64,000 nt of DNA from Pedobacter cryoconitis (GTDB taxonomy: Bacteria; Bacteroidota; Bacteroidia; Sphingobacteriales; Sphingobacteriaceae). Each line of letters starts with the position of its first letter. Position 1 is the first letter of the stretch. Both the position numbers and the translations under genes were made by a program. Shown in pieces: positions 52,408 through 60,718 of this stretch. The notes beneath the pieces were generated by a model. The model was given only the letters and a program-made list of their open reading frames with translations. It was not told the origin of the DNA and did not search any database. The DNA is taken from positions 33,841 through 97,840 of the forward strand of contig NZ_JACHCC010000017.1 in the NCBI RefSeq assembly GCF_014207135.1, in the 5' to 3' direction.

Positions 52408-54300
52408 ATGAAATCTTTAGTTAAGAAACCTTATATATTATCTGCTGCTTTCTCCATGCTGTCTTTTGGTGCTTTCGCACAAACGGTAGAAGCTCATAAT
52501 GATGCCGTATATGTTACTGAACATTATACGAAAATTGAAAAGCAGATTCCTATGCGGGATGGAATAAAACTATTCACGGTAATTTATGTCCCGAAGGATA
52601 ATACAAAAAAATATCCGATCATGCTGAGCCGGACACCCTATAGTGCAGGACCTTACGGACCGGAACTTTACAGACCAAGTCTGGGTCCTTCCATGCTTTT
52701 TGCAAGAGATGGATATATCATTGTTTATCAGGATGTAAGGGGGCGTTATTTATCTGAAGGTGAATTCGTAGCGACCAGACCATATATTCCTCATAAAAAG
52801 AAGAAAACGGATATTGATGAAAGTTCTGATACTTATGATACGATTGACTGGCTGGTCAAAAATGTTCCGGATAACAATGGAAAAGTTGGTACCTGGGGGA
52901 TTTCAGCACCAGGTTTTTATACCACGATGACCACTATCGATGCGCATCCGGCCTTAAAAGCCGCTTCTCCACAGGCTCCTGTTACGGATTGGTTTATGGG
53001 CGATGACCGCCATCACAACGGGGCATTTTTTCTGATGGGGACTTTTTCTTTCTTGTCTTATTATGGTGCGGAAAGACCTGAACCTACGCCGGATCATGCC
53101 CCTAAATTCGAAGCCTATGGCACGCCTGACTCTTATCAATTTTATAAGAACCTCGGCCCAATCAGGAATGTAAACGAGAAATATTTCAAAGGGAAAAATA
53201 AGATCTGGAATGAAATGGTAGACAATGAAGTTTATGATAATTTCTGGGCTTCGCGTACACCTGTACCTCATCTTAAAAACATCAAACCGGCTGTAATGAC
53301 TGTAGGTGGATGGTTTGACCAGGAGGATCTCTATGGCCCCTTAAAAACCTTTGCGGGTATAGAAAAGAATAAACCAACCTCAGCAAATTATCTGGTAATG
53401 GGTCCCTGGACTCATGGAAGCTGGACACGTGGAAACAATGAGTCACTGGGTAATATCCGTTTTCATTCAGAAACCGGACCTTATTACAGAAAAGAAATTG
53501 AACTGGCTTTTTTCAATCATTATCTGAAAGGAACAGATAATCCTGAGCTACCTAAAGCAACCATATTTGAAACTGGTTCGAACCAATGGAGAAAATATTC
53601 TGCCTGGCCTCCTGCAGACGCACAGGAAAAGAATTTATATTTCCATGCCAATGGAAAACTTTCTTTTGAAGCGCCCGTAGAAACTGGCAAGGCATATGAT
53701 GAATTTATCAGTGACCCCGATAAACCAGTTCCCTTCACTAAAGAAATAAGAATAGACAGGGGAAGTGATTTTATGTATGAAGATCAGCGTTTCGCTGCTT
53801 CCAGGCCTGATGTTTTGGTCTACCAGACCGAAGTACTGGATCAGGATGTGATAATTTCAGGTCATTTACTAGCCGATCTGTTTGTCTCTACGACTGGAAC
53901 AGATGCTGATTTTGTAGTCAAACTAATTGATGTTTATCCTGGGGATGCGCCTAACGACAGTCCTCTGCCCGGAACTAAAATGGGTGGTTTTCAGCAATTA
54001 GTTCGTGGTGAGGTGATGAGATCTAAGTTCAGAAACAGCTTTGCAGTACCCGAAGCTATGATTCCGAATGAAGTCACAGAAGTTAAATTTGATATGCAGG
54101 ATGCAGCGCACTGCTTTAAAAAGGGACATAAAATCATGGTACAGGTTCAGAGTTCCTGGTTCCCGCTGGTAGATCGTAATCCTCAGAAATTTGTTAATAT
54201 TTATAAAGCCACGGAGGCCGACTTTCAAAAAGCAACCCACCGTGTATACTTTAAAAAGGGACAGGCATCGAGCCTGAAAGTAAGTGTTCTGAAAAGTTAA
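52408..54300 (+). CDS. CocE/NonD-family (S15-like) hydrolase, exported
   Basis: 630 aa with a signal peptide (to FAQ near residue 25). Alpha/beta hydrolase with the nucleophile in GTWGISAPGF (Gly-x-Ser-x-x-Gly), then a C-terminal X-Pro dipeptidyl-peptidase-type beta domain (SGHLLADLFVSTTGTDADF). MRDGIKLFTVIYVP near residue 50 is the family start. Relatives are alpha-amino-acid ester hydrolases or glutaryl-7-ACA acylases. Convergent with the aldose epimerase, stop to stop with zero bases between. Confidence 0.87.
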   Translation: MKSLVKKPYILSAAFSMLSFGAFAQTVEAHNDAVYVTEHYTKIEKQIPMRDGIKLFTVIYVPKDNTKKYPIMLSRTPYSAGPYGPELYRPSLGPSMLFARDGYIIVYQDVRGRYLSEGEFVATRPYIPHKKKKTDIDESSDTYDTIDWLVKNVPDNNGKVGTWGISAPGFYTTMTTIDAHPALKAASPQAPVTDWFMGDDRHHNGAFFLMGTFSFLSYYGAERPEPTPDHAPKFEAYGTPDSYQFYKNLGPIRNVNEKYFKGKNKIWNEMVDNEVYDNFWASRTPVPHLKNIKPAVMTVGGWFDQEDLYGPLKTFAGIEKNKPTSANYLVMGPWTHGSWTRGNNESLGNIRFHSETGPYYRKEIELAFFNHYLKGTDNPELPKATIFETGSNQWRKYSAWPPADAQEKNLYFHANGKLSFEAPVETGKAYDEFISDPDKPVPFTKEIRIDRGSDFMYEDQRFAASRPDVLVYQTEVLDQDVIISGHLLADLFVSTTGTDADFVVKLIDVYPGDAPNDSPLPGTKMGGFQQLVRGEVMRSKFRNSFAVPEAMIPNEVTEVKFDMQDAAHCFKKGHKIMVQVQSSWFPLVDRNPQKFVNIYKATEADFQKATHRVYFKKGQASSLKVSVLKS

Positions 54301-55167
54301 TCAGAATACTTCAACTTCCCAGATCCTTTTCCAGTCCTGGCCTGGCGATAAAGATACGATACCTTCTTTATCGCTGAGCTGCTGGTTATGATGAACGCCA
54401 TCTGCTATTCCACACCAAGGCTCCAGACACACAAAATCGGCATCTTTAGCCGCCCAGATCCCAAAAAATGGAAAGGCAATAAAACGAAAATGCAGCCCAT
54501 GCTGATTTTTAGTATTCTTCAGGCTGATCGTATTACTTTTCAAATCCTTAAATACCAGTGCATCATTATAAAAAAGAGAATGCTGTAAATTTAACTTCCG
54601 CTCATCTAACTGTAATATCGCTGTCTGATCACTGATCAGGTTATTCTCTATCTCATGATAAACCACAGATTCGTCTGCAGAAAACTCGAGATAATAATCT
54701 TCATAACTAGTTTCTGCTGTCAGTGGAACAGCAAAAGCGGGATGACCTCCTGCAGAAAACAGAAGCTCTTTCTCGCCTGGATTGGTCACCTCATAAGTAC
54801 AGGAAACGGAACTACCTGAAAGTTTATAACGCAAAGCCAGTTTAAATTCAAATGGATAAACCTTTAGGGTCTCTGAGTTTTCGGTCAGCGTAAATAAAGC
54901 TTCAACAGCACTGATTTGCTCAGCATTAAATTCCATATCCCGGGCAAATCCGTGACGGGGAAGCTGATAACATTCTTCACCTATGCAATAGGTATTATCT
55001 TTCAATCCACCGATAACCGGGAAAAGTACGGGACTGAATTTACCCCAGAACATCGGGTCGCCTTTCCATAAATAGTTCAGACCGGTCAGCTTACTCTGAA
55101 TACTCCTTAATTCAGCTCCTTTACTTGCAATTAATACTTTAACAGTTTCGTTTTCCAGTAAAATCAT
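54301..55167 (-). CDS. Aldose 1-epimerase family protein (LacX-like)
   Basis: 288 aa. Galactose-mutarotase fold with catalytic His in LPRHGFARD and in SAGGHPAFAVPL, and Glu in CLEPWCGIADG. Length and HGFARD match the LacX/YihR-like branch, which interconverts anomers of sugars or sugar phosphates. No signal peptide, so cytoplasmic. First base of its stop touches the stop of the CocE gene. Confidence 0.85.
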   Translation of the reverse strand: MILLENETVKVLIASKGAELRSIQSKLTGLNYLWKGDPMFWGKFSPVLFPVIGGLKDNTYCIGEECYQLPRHGFARDMEFNAEQISAVEALFTLTENSETLKVYPFEFKLALRYKLSGSSVSCTYEVTNPGEKELLFSAGGHPAFAVPLTAETSYEDYYLEFSADESVVYHEIENNLISDQTAILQLDERKLNLQHSLFYNDALVFKDLKSNTISLKNTKNQHGLHFRFIAFPFFGIWAAKDADFVCLEPWCGIADGVHHNQQLSDKEGIVSLSPGQDWKRIWEVEVF

Positions 55168-55183
55168 AGGGGTTAAATTTAGC

Positions 55184-55546
55184 TTATTTTGTCAATAGCT
55201 TATCTATTCTTTTCACGACATAATCGAGATCAAACGGCTTGCTGATATAATCATCTGCACTTGCAGTAACGCTTTTGTCTTTACTCTCCGGATTTGCAGA
55301 CATCACAATTACAGGAATGTGTTTGGTAAAAATATCAGTTTTTAAATCCTCACAAATTTCAATTCCATTTCCATCAGGTAACATTACATCAATAATAAAC
55401 AAGTCTGGCAGGCCTTCATTCAATTTACTTTTCAATTCGGCAAAAGTAGATGACAATTGTAAATCATATCCTTCGTCTTTTAATAAGAATTCAATAATAT
55501 ATCTGATATCCTGATCATCTTCCAGTACGTGTATTCTTTTCTTCAT
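55184..55546 (-). CDS. Single-domain response regulator (CheY-like)
   Basis: 120 aa receiver only: DD near the N terminus (LEDDQD), phospho-acceptor Asp in FIIDVMLPDG, and Lys in ISKPFD. No output domain, so it passes the phosphate on or binds a partner. Upstream an inverted repeat ATGCAAA/TTTGCAT may regulate it. Its kinase is not in the window. The aldose epimerase gene lies upstream on a different transcript or downstream by 16 nt. Confidence 0.88.
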   Translation of the reverse strand: MKKRIHVLEDDQDIRYIIEFLLKDEGYDLQLSSTFAELKSKLNEGLPDLFIIDVMLPDGNGIEICEDLKTDIFTKHIPVIVMSANPESKDKSVTASADDYISKPFDLDYVVKRIDKLLTK

Positions 55547-55585
55547 CTTAATTTTTTAATGGTACAAATTCAAGTTTCGGATAAG

Positions 55586-55611
55586 ATGCAAACATTGTTC
55601 CGCATTTGCAT
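55586..55611. promoter_or_regulatory. Inverted repeat before the CheY-like gene
   Basis: ATGCAAA (55586-55592) / TTTGCAT (55605-55611), spacer 12, 40-65 bp upstream of the gene's start. Possible operator. Confidence 0.35.
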
Positions 55612-55630
55612 ATTTAAAATTCATTTTAAC

Positions 55631-58231
55631 CTAACTATCTTTTCTTAAGACTTCTAAAGGTGGGGATCTTAAAACGCCCCTGCTACTCAACATTCCTGTA
55701 ATTACGACAATTAGTGTAACTAGTGTAAACAAAAGCAGAACTGGTAACAACTGCGGACTGAAACTAGTTTCAAAACTATATACAGCCAGTGCCCAGCTAC
55801 CAGCCAGCGCAATAACCATTCCAGCGGCTGCCGCCATTAAACCGAGAAACAGGTATTCAATAGCCGTAATTGCCAGAATCTGTTTCTCCCGGGCCCCGAT
55901 TGTCCTGAGCAGAACTATTTCACGAAGCCTTTGGTTTTTACTGCTGCGCACAGCAGAAATTAATACGATCCAACCTGTAATAATGCTAAAAGAAGCCATA
56001 AAACGGATTACAGAACTAATTTTACCAAGCAGTGTATCCAATACTTTCAGTACCAGATCAAGATCAACGACGGATACATTCGGAAATTTCTTTAAAACAG
56101 CACGCTGAAATTCTGCTGAAATATTTTCATCAGGAACACGGGTCATCAGTACATGAAACTGAGGGGCTTCTTCCAGTACGCCAGCTGGAAATACAATACG
56201 AAAATTGGTCTGCATTCTAACCCAGTCTATCTTCCTCAGACTCCCGATCACTGTTTTAAGCATCATCCCCTGTACATTGAAAAGTATACTATCTCCCACA
56301 TTTACCCCAAGTCTTTCTGCATAACGTTCATCCAGCGAAATATAAACGGGTTCCTTTTCAGGGCTAACCCGACCAGTCCATTTTCCACTGGTAATTTCCT
56401 CTGCATCAGTCAGCTTTGACTGATAGGTAGCCTGGATTTCTCTTTTAAAAATGGAAGAAGAAGATTCTCTCCGTTCATTTTCCTGACCAGCAACCTTTGT
56501 TTTATTTAAACTATCGGCCACTACCAGCTGTGCAGCGGTTTTACCATTAATTTCTTCCAGGCGCATGGTCACCACCGGAACCTGGTTCATCAGGGGTAAA
56601 TGATATTGTTTAGCCAATGTATTCACGCCTTTGGCCTGGTCACTCTGGATGTCAAACAGTACCATGTTGGCCTGTGTTTTTCCAGAAGATAAAGTAACTT
56701 TATTCAAAAGTATTCCCTGTACAAAATATAAGGTGGCAATGAGTGTAGTGGATAAACCGATAGCCACAATTAACATGAGTGTCAGATTACCCGGACGATA
56801 AAGATTGGAAAAGCCTTGCCGCCAGACATAAGCTATCCCTGTAGGCAAAGCCTTTCTCACTAGCTTTAACAATAGGAAAGACAATCCGTAAAAAATCAGT
56901 ATAGTTGTCAGCAACCCCATAGAAAAGATAACAGCCTGTAACCATGAGCTCATTTGCAGATAAGCAAAGCCCAGGATAAATAAAAATATGAGCAGGTACA
57001 CTATTATTTTTGCCGGGTCTGTTTTTGTTTTAGCTTGTTCAAAAGAGAGGCGGATGGCATTCAATGGAGATACTTTGCGTACGGAAAGCAGAGAAGGTAA
57101 GGCAAACAGAACCGCAATCACAACACCTGTAATAACGCCCTGAAAAATAGCAGTCCATGAAATCTGCATACTGAAATCTACAGGCAAAAAGTCTTTCAGT
57201 GCATAGGGCAGTAAAAACTGAAGCACTGTTCCGAGAGCCGCACCGGTTATTGCGCCTGCCAACCCTATAAAGGTTAACTGGATCAGATAGATAAAAAATG
57301 CATCCCAGGCACTTAATCCCATACAACGCAAAGTAGCTATAGCAGCCAGTTTTTCATGAATATAAACATGGATCGCACTGCCAACTCCAATACATCCCAA
57401 CAACAGCGCTACAAAACCTGCCAGTGAAAGGAAACGGCTCAAATCTCTGAAAGAACGGGCTGTATTTTGTTTTTTGGATGCTACTGTTTCATGATCCAAA
57501 CCTTCTTTCTCCAGTACAGGCTGTATTTTTTTGAGCAGTGCCGGAATAGTGGATGCCTGATTAAATTTATAATAATAGGAATAATGGATACGACTCCCAA
57601 ACTGAGCCAGTCCGGTTTCAGGAAGGTATTTTAGATTGATGTAAACCACAGGCGAAAATGTGGCTATAATTCCATTCTGTCCTGGTGCCTGATCCAGATA
57701 TCCTGCAATCGCAAAATTGAGTTTACCCAGTTGAATAGAATCTCCGGGTTTGGCATTGAACTGCAACATGACTGTTTTATCTACAAGCGCATTTCTGCCC
57801 TGGGCCAGTTGTTTAACAGCTGCGGCCGGAGTGGTCTCAATCTCTCCGTAAAATGGATATTTTCCTTCTAATGCTTTAATCTGGACCAAACGGCTCCCCT
57901 GTCCTCTGATGAAATAAATCATAGAGGCAAAGCTCTGTTCTTTGGCCCGCTGATCTCCCAGGGTATTTAGCATATTGATGACTGGCTCACTGATCGCTTT
58001 ACGGCCATCTATAATCAGGTCTGCACCGGTTAATACTTTAGCCTGATCATCAATATCACGCTGTAAATTATCGCTGAATGAATATACTGCCACTAATGCA
58101 GCAATACCCAGAATGATAGAAGAAGTAAAAAGAAACAATCTCGAGCGGTTTTTCCGGCTGTCCCGCCATGCCATTCTGAATAGCCACGAAACGGGAACTT
58201 GTGTATTAAAAACAGGCTTTGGTTCAGACAT
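55631..58231 (-). CDS. FtsX-like ABC transporter permease, YbbP type
   Basis: 866 aa from ATG 58231 (ATG at 58246 in the same frame is an alternative). N-terminal helix then ~200-residue outer MacB-PCD-like domain, three helices with LLGCIGVGSAIHVYIHEKLAAIATLRCMG (FtsX motif), then a second set of outer domain and three helices with REIVLLRTIGAREKQI. Ten or so helices in all, like E. coli YbbP. It overlaps the 3' end of the ABC ATPase gene by 8 nt (ATGTCTGA), so the two are translated together. Predicted lipid or lipoprotein-related export. Confidence 0.85.
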   Translation of the reverse strand: MSEPKPVFNTQVPVSWLFRMAWRDSRKNRSRLFLFTSSIILGIAALVAVYSFSDNLQRDIDDQAKVLTGADLIIDGRKAISEPVINMLNTLGDQRAKEQSFASMIYFIRGQGSRLVQIKALEGKYPFYGEIETTPAAAVKQLAQGRNALVDKTVMLQFNAKPGDSIQLGKLNFAIAGYLDQAPGQNGIIATFSPVVYINLKYLPETGLAQFGSRIHYSYYYKFNQASTIPALLKKIQPVLEKEGLDHETVASKKQNTARSFRDLSRFLSLAGFVALLLGCIGVGSAIHVYIHEKLAAIATLRCMGLSAWDAFFIYLIQLTFIGLAGAITGAALGTVLQFLLPYALKDFLPVDFSMQISWTAIFQGVITGVVIAVLFALPSLLSVRKVSPLNAIRLSFEQAKTKTDPAKIIVYLLIFLFILGFAYLQMSSWLQAVIFSMGLLTTILIFYGLSFLLLKLVRKALPTGIAYVWRQGFSNLYRPGNLTLMLIVAIGLSTTLIATLYFVQGILLNKVTLSSGKTQANMVLFDIQSDQAKGVNTLAKQYHLPLMNQVPVVTMRLEEINGKTAAQLVVADSLNKTKVAGQENERRESSSSIFKREIQATYQSKLTDAEEITSGKWTGRVSPEKEPVYISLDERYAERLGVNVGDSILFNVQGMMLKTVIGSLRKIDWVRMQTNFRIVFPAGVLEEAPQFHVLMTRVPDENISAEFQRAVLKKFPNVSVVDLDLVLKVLDTLLGKISSVIRFMASFSIITGWIVLISAVRSSKNQRLREIVLLRTIGAREKQILAITAIEYLFLGLMAAAAGMVIALAGSWALAVYSFETSFSPQLLPVLLLFTLVTLIVVITGMLSSRGVLRSPPLEVLRKDS

Positions 58232-58913
58232 ATGCTTTTTGCTCATCAGCTATAATCACTCCATTTTTTAAGCGTATAATCCTGTCTGTACGGGATGCCA
58301 GTTCAAGATCATGCGTAACAATAACCAGGGTTGTACCGGCTTCTTTATTTAAGTCAAACAGCAGACGGATAACCTTTTCACTGGTTTCTCCATCCAGGTT
58401 TCCTGTGGGTTCATCAGCAAACAGGATAGCAGGGGTATTGGAAAAAGCCCTGGCCAGAGAAATACGCTGTTGTTCTCCTCCTGACAACTGTACCGGGTAA
58501 TGATTCGCACGGTCGGTTAAACCTACTTTATCTAATAATTCCATAGCCCTTGGACGGATATTTTTTTCGCCCCTCAATTCAAGGGGAACCATAATATTTT
58601 CAAGAGCAGTCAGCGTGGGTAATAACTGGAAGTTCTGAAAAATGAATCCAACATACTTGTTCCGGACCACTGCACGCTGGTCTTCAGAGAGCTGGTCTAG
58701 AACAACCTGATTTAACTCAACCGACCCTGAACTGGCACGGTCCAGTCCGGCACAAAGCCCGAGAAGCGTCGTCTTTCCACTACCAGAAGGCCCGGTAACG
58801 GAGATCACAGCTCCTTTAGGGACAGAGAAATTAATATCATGAAGTACGGTTAATGAAGAACCTGCGTTTTCATATTGTTTACTAACTCTTTTTATATTCA
58901 GGATGGTTTCCAA
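58224..58913 (-). CDS. ybbA: ABC transporter ATP-binding protein, YbbA type (TTG start)
   Basis: 229 aa if started at TTG 58913, close to 228 of E. coli YbbA; the longer frame to ATG 59006 would overlap the divergent lipase gene and adds unrelated residues. Walker A GPSGSGKTT, Q-loop, signature LSGGEQQRISLARA, Walker B ILFADEPTG, and H-loop THD are all in place. Partner of the FtsX-like permease just downstream. The TTG start follows TATTTC, so translation may be weak. Confidence 0.88.
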   Translation of the reverse strand: METILNIKRVSKQYENAGSSLTVLHDINFSVPKGAVISVTGPSGSGKTTLLGLCAGLDRASSGSVELNQVVLDQLSEDQRAVVRNKYVGFIFQNFQLLPTLTALENIMVPLELRGEKNIRPRAMELLDKVGLTDRANHYPVQLSGGEQQRISLARAFSNTPAILFADEPTGNLDGETSEKVIRLLFDLNKEAGTTLVIVTHDLELASRTDRIIRLKNGVIIADEQKAYV

Positions 58914-58929
58914 AGAAATAGGATTAAAG

Positions 58930-58949
58930 GTGATATTTAGTGATATTTG
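58930..58949. repeat. 10-bp direct repeat in the tesA/ybbA intergenic region
   Basis: GTGATATTTA then GTGATATTTG, adjacent (58930-58939, 58940-58949). Position between divergent genes makes a regulatory site possible. Confidence 0.4.
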
Positions 58950-58991
58950 GGTAAGAGCCTGTTTAAATATATCAAAAAGCAATCCATTTTT

Positions 58992-59693
58992 ATGATGATT
59001 AAGCATAAGTTACGTTATAATTACATCGTTTTAATACTGTTGATCGTAACCCTTGCTGGTTGCGGGTCTGCACAGAAACCAGAAGATAAAACGGCGGTTA
59101 CACCTTTGAAGGATACAACCACGACAAAAGAAAAGCAGCAAACAATCAAAAACATCCTGTTTTTTGGAACAAGTCTGACTGCAGGTCTGGGTGTTGACCC
59201 TGATCAGGCTTTCCCGGCTTTAATTCAGAAAAAGATCGACTCTCTACATTTACCTTATAAAGTGATTAACGCGGGTTTAAGCGGAGAAACTTCTGCAGCA
59301 GGGAAAAGCCGGATTAGCTGGCTATTGAAACAGCGGGTTGATGTTTTTGTACTGGAACTGGGTGCTAATGACGGATTAAGAGGAATTCCTGTTCAACAAA
59401 CAGCTGATAATTTACAGGCTATAGTGGATAAAGTAAAACAGAAATATCCCCAGGCCAGGATGTTACTTACCGGAATGCAGATGCCACCGAGTATGGGAGA
59501 AAGGTATACCCATGATTTCAGTGCAATTTTTCCTGCGCTGGCCAAAAAGAATAAAATGGACTTCCTCCCCTTTCTTTTGAAAGGTGTGGGTGGGATCGCA
59601 AGGCTTAATCAAAAAGACGGGATACACCCAACACCCGAAGGTCACCGGATATTAGCCGAAAACGTATGGCAGAAATTACAAGCTGAACTGTAA
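58992..59693 (+). CDS. tesA: SGNH-hydrolase lipoprotein, TesA/arylesterase type
   Basis: 233 aa from ATG 58992. SPII signal (lipobox LAGC). SGNH blocks: GTSLTAGLG (block I, GTS instead of GDS), GANDGLRG (block III) and DGIHPTPEGH (block V with catalytic Asp/His). Cleaves esters or acyl-thioesters. Divergent from ybbA, giving the same tesA-ybbA-ybbP arrangement as in E. coli. The lipid anchor differs from the soluble periplasmic E. coli TesA. Confidence 0.87.
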   Translation: MMIKHKLRYNYIVLILLIVTLAGCGSAQKPEDKTAVTPLKDTTTTKEKQQTIKNILFFGTSLTAGLGVDPDQAFPALIQKKIDSLHLPYKVINAGLSGETSAAGKSRISWLLKQRVDVFVLELGANDGLRGIPVQQTADNLQAIVDKVKQKYPQARMLLTGMQMPPSMGERYTHDFSAIFPALAKKNKMDFLPFLLKGVGGIARLNQKDGIHPTPEGHRILAENVWQKLQAEL

Positions 59694-59706
59694 TTTCACC
59701 AGGCTC

Positions 59707-60711
59707 TTAGAATACTCTCGGACAAATAGAAGATTTAGGTGCCTTTCCGAAGGCTATACCGATTGTTAATTCATGGGTTCCGGACTGGTAACCATTCAAT
59801 CCGGAAAGGGCGTAATCATAAGAATAACCTATTCTGAAACGTTCATTTACATAAAACTGGGCGATCCCGATCAGTGCCGCCTGACTGGTCACATCGGTAT
59901 TCATATATGTTTTCTTGAACAATTTCAGACTGGTCCGATAGCCACCACCGAGCCAGATTTTATCGCTGAAAATTGCCATTATATTAAAATCGGCATTGGT
60001 TGGTCCCAGAAAATCTTCGCGGATCATCATGCTGGGCCTGAACCTCAGATCTGGAGAAACATTAACCAGTGAACCTGCAACAAAGTACATGTGTCTGGTA
60101 CGTACAATATTATCGGCAATAGTAGAACTTCTCCTGTAATCATCAACTGATTTAGAATTGTTAAGCAGGTTTAATGCCGAGAGACCAACATACCAATAGG
60201 GCGTTGTATAGAAAATCCCCGCCCTGAAATCAGGTGAAAGCCTGCTGCTGCCTCCTACCGGAATCGAGCCATCTCCCCCATCTACAGAGGTTAAAGCATT
60301 TCCGTTTAAACCATATTGTGCGACTCCAACACCCAGACCAAAACTTAAACGTCTGGTGTCTGCTCCGTCTAGCTGTAAACGGAATGCATAATTTAAAGTT
60401 GCTGAATTGGAGGATTGCGGTCCAAGTTTATCGGAAGTGAACTGCAAACCTACACCGTGTTTAGTAGTCTGCGGATCTAAAATACCGTCAATAGAGAGCT
60501 GTGCTGTCTTAGGTGCGCCGGGTATTCCAACCCACTGATTACGCACAGCCATTTGTGCAAACCACTCCTCTTTATAACCGGCATAGGCAGGGTTTACACT
60601 TAAGGTATTGAATATATATTGAGAAAACTGAATATTCTGCTGCGCAATGGCCCGACCAGTAAATAAACCGGTTAAGCAAAGGAACAGAAATATTTTAGAC
60701 CAATTCTTCAT
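59707..60711 (-). CDS. Type IX secretion membrane protein PorP/SprF
   Basis: 334 aa with signal peptide (to IAQ). Family start QQNIQFSQYIFNTLSVNPAYAGYKEEW, then a beta-barrel with repeated aromatic Gly strands (GVGLQFTSDKLGPQSSNSATLNYAF shown in parts). PorP/SprF proteins help place T9SS-secreted surface proteins. It starts 7 nt after the repeat protein gene, so the two are co-transcribed. Confidence 0.92.
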   Translation of the reverse strand: MKNWSKIFLFLCLTGLFTGRAIAQQNIQFSQYIFNTLSVNPAYAGYKEEWFAQMAVRNQWVGIPGAPKTAQLSIDGILDPQTTKHGVGLQFTSDKLGPQSSNSATLNYAFRLQLDGADTRRLSFGLGVGVAQYGLNGNALTSVDGGDGSIPVGGSSRLSPDFRAGIFYTTPYWYVGLSALNLLNNSKSVDDYRRSSTIADNIVRTRHMYFVAGSLVNVSPDLRFRPSMMIREDFLGPTNADFNIMAIFSDKIWLGGGYRTSLKLFKKTYMNTDVTSQAALIGIAQFYVNERFRIGYSYDYALSGLNGYQSGTHELTIGIAFGKAPKSSICPRVF

Positions 60712-60718
60712 TATAATT

